Origin: Myxococcales bacterium
GTDB taxonomy: Bacteria > Myxococcota_A > Polyangia > Polyangiales > Polyangiaceae
Direction: 5' to 3'
Length of the DNA stretch: 5,748 bases
Assembly: GCA_013298325.1 (NCBI GenBank)
Contig: JAAFHJ010000340.1
Coordinates: forward strand, 1 to 5,748
The position numbers and the translations under genes were made by a program. Numbering within the stretch: the first letter of the stretch is position 1; each line of letters begins with the position of its first letter. This document shows, one piece after another, positions 1 to 5,224 of the stretch. The notes beneath the pieces were generated by a model. It ran no database searches and was not told the DNA's origin. It saw only the letters and a program-made list of their open reading frames with translations.

Positions 1-688
1 TCGCGCGCTGGGTGGCGACCGCCTCTTCGTAGACGCCGATCGTGAGGGCGCGGATCCGGCGATCGTCGTCGCTCGCGCCGTCGTGCTCGGAGTCGACGTG
101 GACAAGCAGGCGCGTGAGGGCCCCCTCGAAGGCGTCGATGCCGGCGCCGATCGGCCCCTCGGCGGCGCGCTCGGCGAGGATGCCGAGGCGCTTCCCGTAG
201 GCGTCGACGATCGCTGCGAGCCGCGCCACGACCGCCTCCAAATGGAGGGTCGCCAACGCGGTTTTTGCCGCCTGCAGATCGAGGGAATGGAGCACGCGGG
301 TCATCGCATCAAACTGGAGACGGGCCGGGAGCCGCACCAAGGTCCGCGCGTGGGGATCGAGGGCCGTCACGAGCGTCGTCACCGCCGCAAAGCGGGCAGC
401 CCCTTCCGGATCATTGGCGACAAGCTCCCCTTCAAAGATCGCATGGAGAGAGTCAACAAGGTCAAAAAGCCCGGAAAAGGCGCGATCGGCTTCGCGGTCG
501 AGGGGGCGAAAATCGCCGTCCCCGTTCGTCGCGAGTAGCGTTTGAGCGGCGTCGGTCGTCGCCGCCCAGGCGATCGCCGATTTCGTCCCGAGGGGGCGGT
601 TCTCCGCCTGGAGGGTCTTCGCGCTGGTGAGGAATTGGGCTGCGAGATTGCGGCAAGCAGCCACCGGGAGTTTGCGAGGAAGCGTCAT
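1..688 (-). CDS. Hypothetical helical cytoplasmic protein, N-terminal 229 codons (partial)
   Basis: On the minus strand a reading frame begins with ATG at 688-686 and stays open for 229 codons to the left edge, so the C-terminus lies outside the window. The product begins MTLPRKLPVAACRNLAAQF. It is rich in Ala, Leu and charged residues, has no signal peptide or membrane segment, and looks almost wholly alpha-helical, with amphipathic stretches around residues 12-30, 70-90, 98-110 and 125-165. An acidic patch with three consecutive Asp lies near residue 206. I recognise no motif and assign no function. G/C-rich third positions and the long uninterrupted frame support a real gene; the plus-strand frames over it have composition typical of antisense shadows. 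No clear Shine-Dalgarno site precedes the ATG, and the frame stays open upstream, so an earlier alternative start cannot be excluded. It diverges from the pair that starts at 799. Confidence 0.72.
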   Translation of the reverse strand, partial: MTLPRKLPVAACRNLAAQFLTSAKTLQAENRPLGTKSAIAWAATTDAAQTLLATNGDGDFRPLDREADRAFSGLFDLVDSLHAIFEGELVANDPEGAARFAAVTTLVTALDPHARTLVRLPARLQFDAMTRVLHSLDLQAAKTALATLHLEAVVARLAAIVDAYGKRLGILAERAAEGPIGAGIDAFEGALTRLLVHVDSEHDGASDDDRRIRALTIGVYEEAVATQRA

Positions 689-798
689 GCGCGAAGGCTC
701 GCCAAGAGGGGCGGGGACCGTCAAGCGGGAAAGTGGCGCCCCTGGAAGAAGGAGGTCGCCCGGCGGCCGCTGCCCCGAGATGTGCTAAAATTCTCGGG
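689..798. promoter_or_regulatory. Divergent intergenic region between the minus-strand gene and the 799-1622 pair
   Basis: These 110 bases separate two divergent start codons and must hold the promoters for both directions unless transcription enters from elsewhere. The only convincing element is the extended -10 near the right end, listed separately. No good -35 hexamer lies 16-18 bases before that element, because the sequence there is CGG/CCG-rich. No promoter is obvious for the minus-strand gene. Confidence 0.5.
783..791 (+). promoter_or_regulatory. Extended -10 promoter element, probably giving a leaderless transcript
   Basis: TGCTAAAAT matches the extended -10 form TGnTATAAT at all but one specified base. 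Its last base is 7 nt before the ATG at 799, so transcription would be expected to begin at or within a base or two of the start codon. There is no Shine-Dalgarno site before that ATG. The pattern recurs at other starts in the window. Confidence 0.55.
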
Positions 799-1125
799 AT
801 GTCCAAACTGCCTTCGAAAAACGATGTTGCAAAGCTCCTCGCCGGGGCCCACCAAGAGGTCGAACCGGCCATCAAACAGATCTTTCGGATCCTCAGCGAG
901 CAGGAGGACAAGGTCGAGGAGCCGCTAAAGCTGCTTGAGGTCAATCCGGAGACCTCCCCTTCAGGAATCGTCCCGATCATGTTCGCACCCGAACCCCCGA
1001 ACGTGCCGTACGCGTCGGTCATCGTTGAGGTGACGGAGAACGAGTATGCAAGCATCGAGGAGGGGACGTTGAAGCTCCCCCACGGGTGGACCTTGGGGGA
1101 CGAACTGTGCGCGGCGGCGCGATGA
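799..1125 (+). CDS. Small protein of unknown function, first gene of a HEPN-like cassette
   Basis: This 108-aa acidic protein begins MSKLPSKNDVAKLLAGAHQ. Residues about 8-47 look helical and charged. The second half contains likely beta strands: SGIVPIMF, then ASVIVEV, then a short segment ending in LPHGW. There is no signal peptide or membrane segment. I chose the ATG at 799 over an in-frame GTG at 733 because a strong extended -10 element ends 7 bases before it. The stop codon overlaps the start of the next gene as ATGA (1122-1125), so the two are almost certainly co-translated. It lacks the GSxxxG and Asp signature of an MNT nucleotidyltransferase, so this is not a standard MNT-HEPN pair. 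A toxin-neutralising or adaptor role for its neighbour is speculation from gene order only. Confidence 0.72.
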   Translation: MSKLPSKNDVAKLLAGAHQEVEPAIKQIFRILSEQEDKVEEPLKLLEVNPETSPSGIVPIMFAPEPPNVPYASVIVEVTENEYASIEEGTLKLPHGWTLGDELCAAAR

Positions 1126-1622
1126 AGAAGACGCGCGCCCGTGCGTTCATCGAACAGGCCAAGTCGGATCTTGCAGCGTACCGGCTTCTGAACGCTTCGA
1201 CCCTCCCGACGTGTCACCGGCTCCACTACCTGCAAATGTGGCTGGAAAAGCTCTGCAAAGCGCACCTTTGGAGCCCGAACGGGAGCGCCGACGAGCTTCG
1301 CATGACGCACAACGTCGTTGCCAAGATACTTCCGCAGCTCATCAACCAGTACTGGCGGCGCATCGGCTTCGCGGATAGGCCGGATTTGACACCGATTCGC
1401 GAGCTTTGCCGCGAGGTCGACCTGCTCCACCCCCAGGTCGACGCCGGCGGTAGCCGGCCGGAGAACGTCGAGTACCCCTGGCTCGACAACGGAGGGGATG
1501 CGAATGCGCCCACCGACTGGAGTTTTCCGCTGGCGGCGCGCCTTCATCAGCCAGCGGGCCGCCTGTTGCTCAAGGCGGCCACGGTGTTGACGGATACTCC
1601 GCTGCTTCTGCCCGTTGAGTAG
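1122..1622 (+). CDS. HEPN-like helical domain protein (putative)
   Basis: The 166-aa product starts at the ATG inside the ATGA overlap, which has no Shine-Dalgarno site of its own at normal spacing and so probably relies on translational coupling. Several features recall HEPN domains: an N-terminal helix with AKSDLAAYRLL (residues 13-23), a helix with LQMWLEKLCKAHL (37-49) like the HEPN Q-x-x-x-EK-x-x-KA pattern, a following THNVVAKIL (62-70) where HEPN proteins often carry a His, and a helix IRELCREVDLL (92-102). After that comes RPENVEYPW (112-120). I see no clear catalytic R-x4-6-H motif in the expected late helix, so if this is HEPN it may be inactive or non-canonical. Characterised HEPN proteins are often RNases in toxin-antitoxin or defence systems, or non-catalytic partners. 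The family call is by eye only and moderately uncertain. Confidence 0.68.
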   Translation: MKKTRARAFIEQAKSDLAAYRLLNASTLPTCHRLHYLQMWLEKLCKAHLWSPNGSADELRMTHNVVAKILPQLINQYWRRIGFADRPDLTPIRELCREVDLLHPQVDAGGSRPENVEYPWLDNGGDANAPTDWSFPLAARLHQPAGRLLLKAATVLTDTPLLLPVE

Positions 1623-1774
1623 CCCCCTCCGGCGCCGCGCGAAACCGTCGCGCAAGGATTGCACCGTCCGGCGGTGATCCCCCTTTCCAACGGGGGGCGC
1701 GCGCCTTACCGTCCGCCGCCTCACCCAGCCCCGATCCCCGCGCGCTTTGCCGGGGTTTCTCAGGAGATGTTTCC
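1623..1774. other. Intergenic region upstream of sodB with two GC-rich hairpins
   Basis: This 152-base gap contains GCGCG/CGCGC (1637-1641 and 1649-1653, 7-nt loop) and CCCCC/GGGGG (1679-1683 and 1692-1696, 8-nt loop). Neither is followed by a T-run, so neither is a classical intrinsic terminator, but one of them may still mark the end of the upstream pair. No convincing sodB promoter is visible: a TTGCAC at 1659-1664 has no matching -10 at 16-18 bases. Confidence 0.4.
1762..1767 (+). promoter_or_regulatory. Shine-Dalgarno site of sodB
   Basis: AGGAGA lies 7 bases before the ATG at 1775, which is ideal spacing and fixes the start. It is the clearest ribosome binding site in the window and contrasts with several neighbours that have none. 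Confidence 0.85.
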
Positions 1775-2359
<585 letters not shown>

Positions 2360-2408
2360 TTCTCGACCGCCCCAAAGAGGGGAGCACTCTCGAACTGGTG
2401 GGTTCTAC

Positions 2409-2420
2409 GCTTGCGCAAGC
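2409..2420. promoter_or_regulatory. Perfect 12-bp palindrome GCTTGCGCAAGC, possible operator
   Basis: The sequence equals its own reverse complement over 12 bases with no loop, so it is more like a site for a dimeric protein than an RNA hairpin. It lies about 65 bases before the predicted transcription start of the next gene, where an activator or repressor could bind. No regulator is assigned. Confidence 0.3.
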
Positions 2421-2472
2421 AAGAGCACGTAGACCCGCCAGTTTTCGTTTCGGTCGCCGAAGTCCTTCGCGA

Positions 2473-2478
2473 TAACGT
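2473..2478 (+). promoter_or_regulatory. -10-like element (TAnnnT) directly before the 2486 start
   Basis: TAACGT, or the overlapping GATAAC at 2471-2476, ends 7 bases before the ATG at 2486. There is no Shine-Dalgarno site between. This fits a leaderless or near-leaderless transcript, although the -10 match alone is weak and no clear -35 was found. Confidence 0.4.
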
Positions 2479-2485
2479 CGGCGCG

Positions 2486-3322
2486 ATGAAGAACGCGTTC
2501 CCTGTTTCTGCCTGTGCCGGTCTCGTCGCTGCTGCCCTCTCGCTCGCCCTCACGGAGTCGGTCGCCGCCGCGCAGACCGCCCCCGCCGCTCCACCGCCGT
2601 CCCCGACCGGCGCCTCTTGGGGGACGGGACCCTCCTGGGGGAACGCGCCGTCCCCGCAAGCGTCCGGTGGCGTCACCGCGGCGACGACCGCCCCGGCACC
2701 GGCCCCGCCGCCTGCTGCGCCGCCGATCGCCCTCCCGCCCGGCTCCCGCCTCGTGCCGACCGGCGACGGCGGGTTCGTCGTGCAGGGGCCGGCCCCCGTC
2801 GCAACGACGGTCGCGCCGACGGTGACCTCCACCGCCCCGGCGACCACCTACCAGCGCCTGCCGCGGAAGGTCTGGTACGGCTGGCAGACGCTCGTCGTCG
2901 ACGGCGCCGGGCTCCTCGTCGCCGCCCTCGCCGCGTCGAACGAATCGGACGGAATGGCCGGCGTCGCCTCGCTGAACTACGCCGTCGGCGCGCCGATCGT
3001 CCACGCCGCCCACGGCGAAGGGATCCGCGCACTTGCGAGCGTCGGCCTCCGCACCGCGCTCCCCGGCGCCATCGGCCTGCTCGCCTACGGTCTCAACGAC
3101 GGAAACGGCAGCTCCCAAGACTCGGCCGTGGTGGGCGGGATCGTGCTCGGCGCGATCGGGGCGATCGCCCTCGATGCCGGCGTCCTCGCCTACGAAGAGC
3201 ACTGCGGCTGCGAGCGCGACGCCAAAGTGACGAAGAAGAACGTCGCCAAGACCTTCACGATCACCCCGTCGGTCGCACCGCGGGCCGGCGGCGCCACGCT
3301 CGGCGTTGTTGGAAACTTCTGA
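2486..3322 (+). CDS. Exported WYGWQ-family protein, paralogue 1
   Basis: The 278-aa product has a Sec-type signal peptide (Lys2, hydrophobic core, probable cleavage after AAA at 27-29). A Pro/Ala-rich linker of about 100 residues follows, containing a repeated SWG (44-46 and 50-52) and a block with ALPPG at 82-86 followed by FVVQG. The globular or membrane part starts with WYGWQTL at 130. It continues with a hydrophobic Ala/Leu segment, GAPIVHAAHG (His173, His176), a Gly-rich hydrophobic stretch, DAGVLAYEE, and a Cys-Gly-Cys near the end of that region. It finishes GVVGNF with a terminal Phe. I chose the ATG at 2486 rather than an in-frame start at 2411 because it places the signal peptide at the N-terminus and has a -10-like element just before it. 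Function is unknown and an envelope location is inferred. It is the first of three tandem paralogues. Confidence 0.85.
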   Translation: MKNAFPVSACAGLVAAALSLALTESVAAAQTAPAAPPPSPTGASWGTGPSWGNAPSPQASGGVTAATTAPAPAPPPAAPPIALPPGSRLVPTGDGGFVVQGPAPVATTVAPTVTSTAPATTYQRLPRKVWYGWQTLVVDGAGLLVAALAASNESDGMAGVASLNYAVGAPIVHAAHGEGIRALASVGLRTALPGAIGLLAYGLNDGNGSSQDSAVVGGIVLGAIGAIALDAGVLAYEEHCGCERDAKVTKKNVAKTFTITPSVAPRAGGATLGVVGNF

Positions 3323-3566
3323 ATAGGTCGCCGGGGCGCCTCGTCGGAGGGAATCGCGGTTTATCCTCCGGCGCAGGCAGCCGAACCGCTGTGAACAGAA
3401 CCTGACGGTCGCGTCGATTTCGTAAAGAAGTCCGTACCGAGGGTCGTTGGCCGCGGAGCTGTAGTGGACCGGGAGTCTGTGCTCGCCGATTCCGCCGCAA
3501 CCGGCGGTTGCAAACTGTGGCACGCTTGCGCGGCCGACCCGGCCCTGACCTGTAGAGGATTGCCCC
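3323..3566. other. 244-base intergenic region with overlapping hairpins
   Basis: The gap between paralogues 1 and 2 has no convincing coding frame. Near its right end, CCGCCG/CGGCGG (3492-3497 and 3502-3507) and GCAACC/GGTTGC (3497-3502 and 3506-3511) overlap, so only one of the two stems can form at a time. A short CTGT-GA-ACAG inverted repeat lies at 3389-3398. No clear sigma-70 promoter was found. Confidence 0.35.
3554..3559 (+). promoter_or_regulatory. Probable Shine-Dalgarno site of paralogue 2
   Basis: AGAGGA ends 7 bases before the ATG at 3567. It also lies inside TGTAGAGGAT, which could be read as a poor -10 element, so this start is ambiguous between leadered and leaderless. The Shine-Dalgarno reading is preferred. 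Confidence 0.55.
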
Positions 3567-4346
3567 ATGAACGCTCGCCCGCTCTCTCGTGCATCCCGGC
3601 GGACCTTCGCCGCCGCCCTAGCCGCGGCCGCCGTGGGGGTCGTTCCGGCCCTCGCCTACGGGCAGACGGCCGTCATCCCCTCGGGCACCGACGGGTCCGA
3701 CGTTCCGCCGCCGCAGCAAGTGCTTCCGCCGCCGCAAACGGCCCCCCAGGCGCCGGTCGCGCTCCCGCCCGGGACGCGGATCGTCACCAGCGGCGACACC
3801 ACGTTTGTGATCCTCCCCGATAGCGCCCCGGCCGCTCCGCCAGCCGCTCCGGTAGCCCCGCCGCCGGCACCGCGGCCGGTTCCGGTCGCCGTCACCAGCC
3901 ACAACGGCGCCTGGTACGGCTGGCAGACGCTCCTCGCCGATGGCGCCGGCATCCTCATCACCGCGACCGCCGAGACGCCTGCCGGCTTCGTCGCCGGCTC
4001 TTTCATCGCGCCGCCGATCATCCACCTCGCCCACGGTCGGCCGCTCGCCGCCCTCGAAAGCGGCAGCCTCCGCCTCGGCCTTCCGCTCGCTGGCGGGCTC
4101 GTCGGTGCCGGCATCATGGCGAATTCCAACGAGGAATACGCAGTGCTCAGCGGCGTCGCCATCGGCGCCACGCTCGGCTACCTCACCGCGGTCGTCGTCG
4201 ATGCCGCCGTCCTCTCCTACGAAAAGCCGACCGGCCCCGGCCCGGCAGTTGTAGGAAAACGACCACACTCGCCCAGTGTGATCCTTCAGCCTACCTTTCA
4301 AGCACGCAAAAGTGGGGGGGAAATCGGTGTCGTCGGCGCATTTTGA
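3567..4346 (+). CDS. Exported WYGWQ-family protein, paralogue 2, with twin-arginine signal
   Basis: The 259-aa product opens with a basic n-region and SRRTFA at residues 10-15, a good match to the twin-arginine motif SRRxFLK. A long Ala/Val core follows, with probable cleavage after ALA (28-30). A Pro-rich linker comes next and shares with paralogue 1 the block APVALPPG (ALPPG at 65-69) followed by GD and FVI. The conserved part has WYGWQTL at 116, APPIIHLAHG (His153, His156), a Gly-rich hydrophobic region, DAAVLSYE, and ends GVVGAF. The last 31 codons (from 4251) use third bases quite unlike the rest of the gene. They include a run of seven G (4314-4320) and a CACACT/AGTGTG hairpin (4264-4280). 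The tail still ends like its paralogues, so the frame is intact. Function is unknown; an exported envelope protein is inferred. Confidence 0.85.
   Translation: MNARPLSRASRRTFAAALAAAAVGVVPALAYGQTAVIPSGTDGSDVPPPQQVLPPPQTAPQAPVALPPGTRIVTSGDTTFVILPDSAPAAPPAAPVAPPPAPRPVPVAVTSHNGAWYGWQTLLADGAGILITATAETPAGFVAGSFIAPPIIHLAHGRPLAALESGSLRLGLPLAGGLVGAGIMANSNEEYAVLSGVAIGATLGYLTAVVVDAAVLSYEKPTGPGPAVVGKRPHSPSVILQPTFQARKSGGEIGVVGAF
4264..4280 (+). other. Intragenic hairpin near the 3' end of paralogue 2
   Basis: CACACT (4264-4269) pairs perfectly with AGTGTG (4275-4280) across a 5-nt loop. It sits inside the coding region, about 65 bases before the stop, and has no T-run, so termination is unlikely. It could affect mRNA stability or be chance. 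Confidence 0.3.
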
Positions 4347-4372
4347 GGCGGACAGGAGACGAAATCGTCCCG

Positions 4373-4378
4373 TAATCT
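4373..4378 (+). promoter_or_regulatory. -10-like element before the 4385 GTG start
   Basis: TAATCT fits TAnnnT and ends 6 bases before the GTG. A weak -35-like CGGACA (4349-4354) lies 18 bases upstream of it, giving paralogue 3 a possible promoter inside the 38-base gap. The TAA of this element is also an in-frame stop, so translation cannot start further upstream. Confidence 0.42.
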
Positions 4379-4384
4379 TCGTGT

Positions 4385-5164
4385 GTGCCCCGCCGCGTCT
4401 TCGCATTTCTCTCCACGGCCGCGCTCCTCGCGGTGACGGGAAATGCCTTTGCGGATGAGCCGGCCCCGGCGCCGCCGCTGAAGGAACCGACCGAAATTAC
4501 GGCAGAAAAGACGCCGACCTCCCCCGTGCAACCGGCGGCGAGTTCGGCGTTTTCCGTAGCGCCGCGCTTCCACAACACAGCTTTCCCTGTCCGCCCGCTG
4601 TCAAGTGTGGCGCCGGCCTCACAGGGGCCCGCCACCCCTGTGGTTGCAGGAGCCCACGTTGCCGCGGGCCACGTTGCCGCGGGCCAGGCATCCGATTCGC
4701 GCCCCAAAATGGCTCCGTTTGTTGTGAAGCGTTGGTACGGCTGGCAGCCGCTCGTGGCCGATGGCGCAGCGTTTACGGCGGCGAGCGCCTTCCGTTCGCC
4801 GGGGATCCTCTTCGTCGGCTACGCGGTCGGCGCACCGACGATTCACCTCCTTCACGGCCAGCCGGTACGCGCCGTAAAAAGCCTCGGGATCCGCCTCGCG
4901 ATCCCGGCGGCGGCGGCCCTTGTTGGCTGCGCGGCGTCCGATGCGATGCTCCGCGACAAGCTCGCCCACCCCTGCGTCGAAGGGGCCTCCTTCGGCCTCC
5001 TGGCCGGTATGGCGACGGCGATCGCCATCGATGCGTCGACGCTCTCCTTCGATCCTTCCCGCGCCAAGGACGTCGCCGTGAACAAGCGCACGACGACCGC
5101 GCTCCTCCCCGGCGTCGCGTTTGTGTCGGGCGGCGCCCGTGTTGAGGTCCGGGGGACCTTCTAA
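4385..5164 (+). CDS. Exported WYGWQ-family protein, paralogue 3 (divergent)
   Basis: The 259-aa product begins at GTG 4385, the first possible start after an in-frame TAA at 4373-4375. The signal peptide contains RRVF at residues 3-6 and a hydrophobic core, with cleavage probably after AFA (21-23); RR followed by F suggests Tat export but the n-region is only two residues. The linker is less Pro-rich than in the other copies, lacks their ALPPG block, and contains HVAAG twice, encoded by an exact 15-bp direct repeat. The conserved part has WYGWQPL at 117, GAPTIHLLHG (His154, His157), two Cys in its Gly/Ala-rich region, DASTLSFD where the others have DAxVLxYE, and the ending VEVRGTF. It is clearly homologous to the two upstream genes but the most diverged. 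It starts 38 bases after paralogue 2 stops. An AGGAGA at 4354-4359 is too far (25 bases) to serve this start. Confidence 0.83.
   Translation: MPRRVFAFLSTAALLAVTGNAFADEPAPAPPLKEPTEITAEKTPTSPVQPAASSAFSVAPRFHNTAFPVRPLSSVAPASQGPATPVVAGAHVAAGHVAAGQASDSRPKMAPFVVKRWYGWQPLVADGAAFTAASAFRSPGILFVGYAVGAPTIHLLHGQPVRAVKSLGIRLAIPAAAALVGCAASDAMLRDKLAHPCVEGASFGLLAGMATAIAIDASTLSFDPSRAKDVAVNKRTTTALLPGVAFVSGGARVEVRGTF
4654..4683 (+). repeat. Exact 15-bp tandem direct repeat inside paralogue 3
   Basis: CCACGTTGCCGCGGG occurs at 4654-4668 and again at 4669-4683, and the first three bases of a third copy follow. It is in frame and encodes HVAAG twice in the linker region, so copy number changes would lengthen or shorten the linker without a frameshift. 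Confidence 0.85.
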
Positions 5165-5208
5165 GCCGTCGCGCGTGCATGGGAACGCTTCTCCGTCGCT
5201 GCATTTGC

Positions 5209-5217
5209 TGGTAGTCG
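5209..5217 (+). promoter_or_regulatory. Possible extended -10 element before the ATPase start
   Basis: TGGTAGTCG places an upstream TG and a TA 13 bases before the GTG at 5225, the same spacing as at 799 and 2486. The hexamer is a poor -10 match because it lacks the final T, and no -35 is visible. No Shine-Dalgarno site precedes the GTG. Confidence 0.3.
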
Positions 5218-5224
5218 CGGCACA

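Larger units (their letters stand above)
2360..2485. other. Intergenic region between sodB and the first WYGWQ paralogue
   Basis: It holds a short CCCC/GGGG hairpin (2370-2373 and 2379-2382) just after the sodB stop, without a T-run. It also holds a perfect 12-base palindrome at 2409-2420 and a -10-like element close to the next start codon. Confidence 0.4.

Noticed and set aside
83..630. Plus-strand frames opposite the minus-strand gene at 1-688
   Set aside because: Their composition (Arg, Gly, Pro, Asp blocks) is that of shadows, and the minus frame is uninterrupted over 229 codons with normal composition.
799..1622. Lower GC of the HEPN-like pair as a sign of horizontal transfer
   Set aside because: Hand counts give about 60-62% in this pair (841-1080, 1201-1440), against 73% in paralogue 1 (2881-3120). 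But sodB, a likely vertically inherited gene, is also about 61% (1801-2040). Ala/Pro/Gly-rich proteins simply raise GC in the paralogues.
1679..1697. Intrinsic terminator after the HEPN-like gene
   Set aside because: The C5/G5 stem is short and is followed by GCGCGC rather than a T-run, so it was kept only as a hairpin in the intergenic description.
462..1724. A long minus-strand open frame of 420 codons across the 799-1622 pair
   Set aside because: It overlaps three better-supported genes, is Arg/Ser/Pro-rich as antisense frames of GC-rich genes usually are, and contains no recognisable domain. The plus-strand pair has sensible protein composition, a promoter and an ATGA overlap.
2504..2515. 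Lipobox-like VSAC at residues 7-10 of paralogue 1
   Set aside because: The Cys comes after only nine residues and the hydrophobic core continues beyond it. An AAA cleavage site at 27-29 fits a normal signal peptide better.
3518..3529. TGGCACGCTTGC resembling a sigma-54 promoter
   Set aside because: The GG and GC elements are separated by 7 bases instead of the required 10, so the core spacing is wrong.
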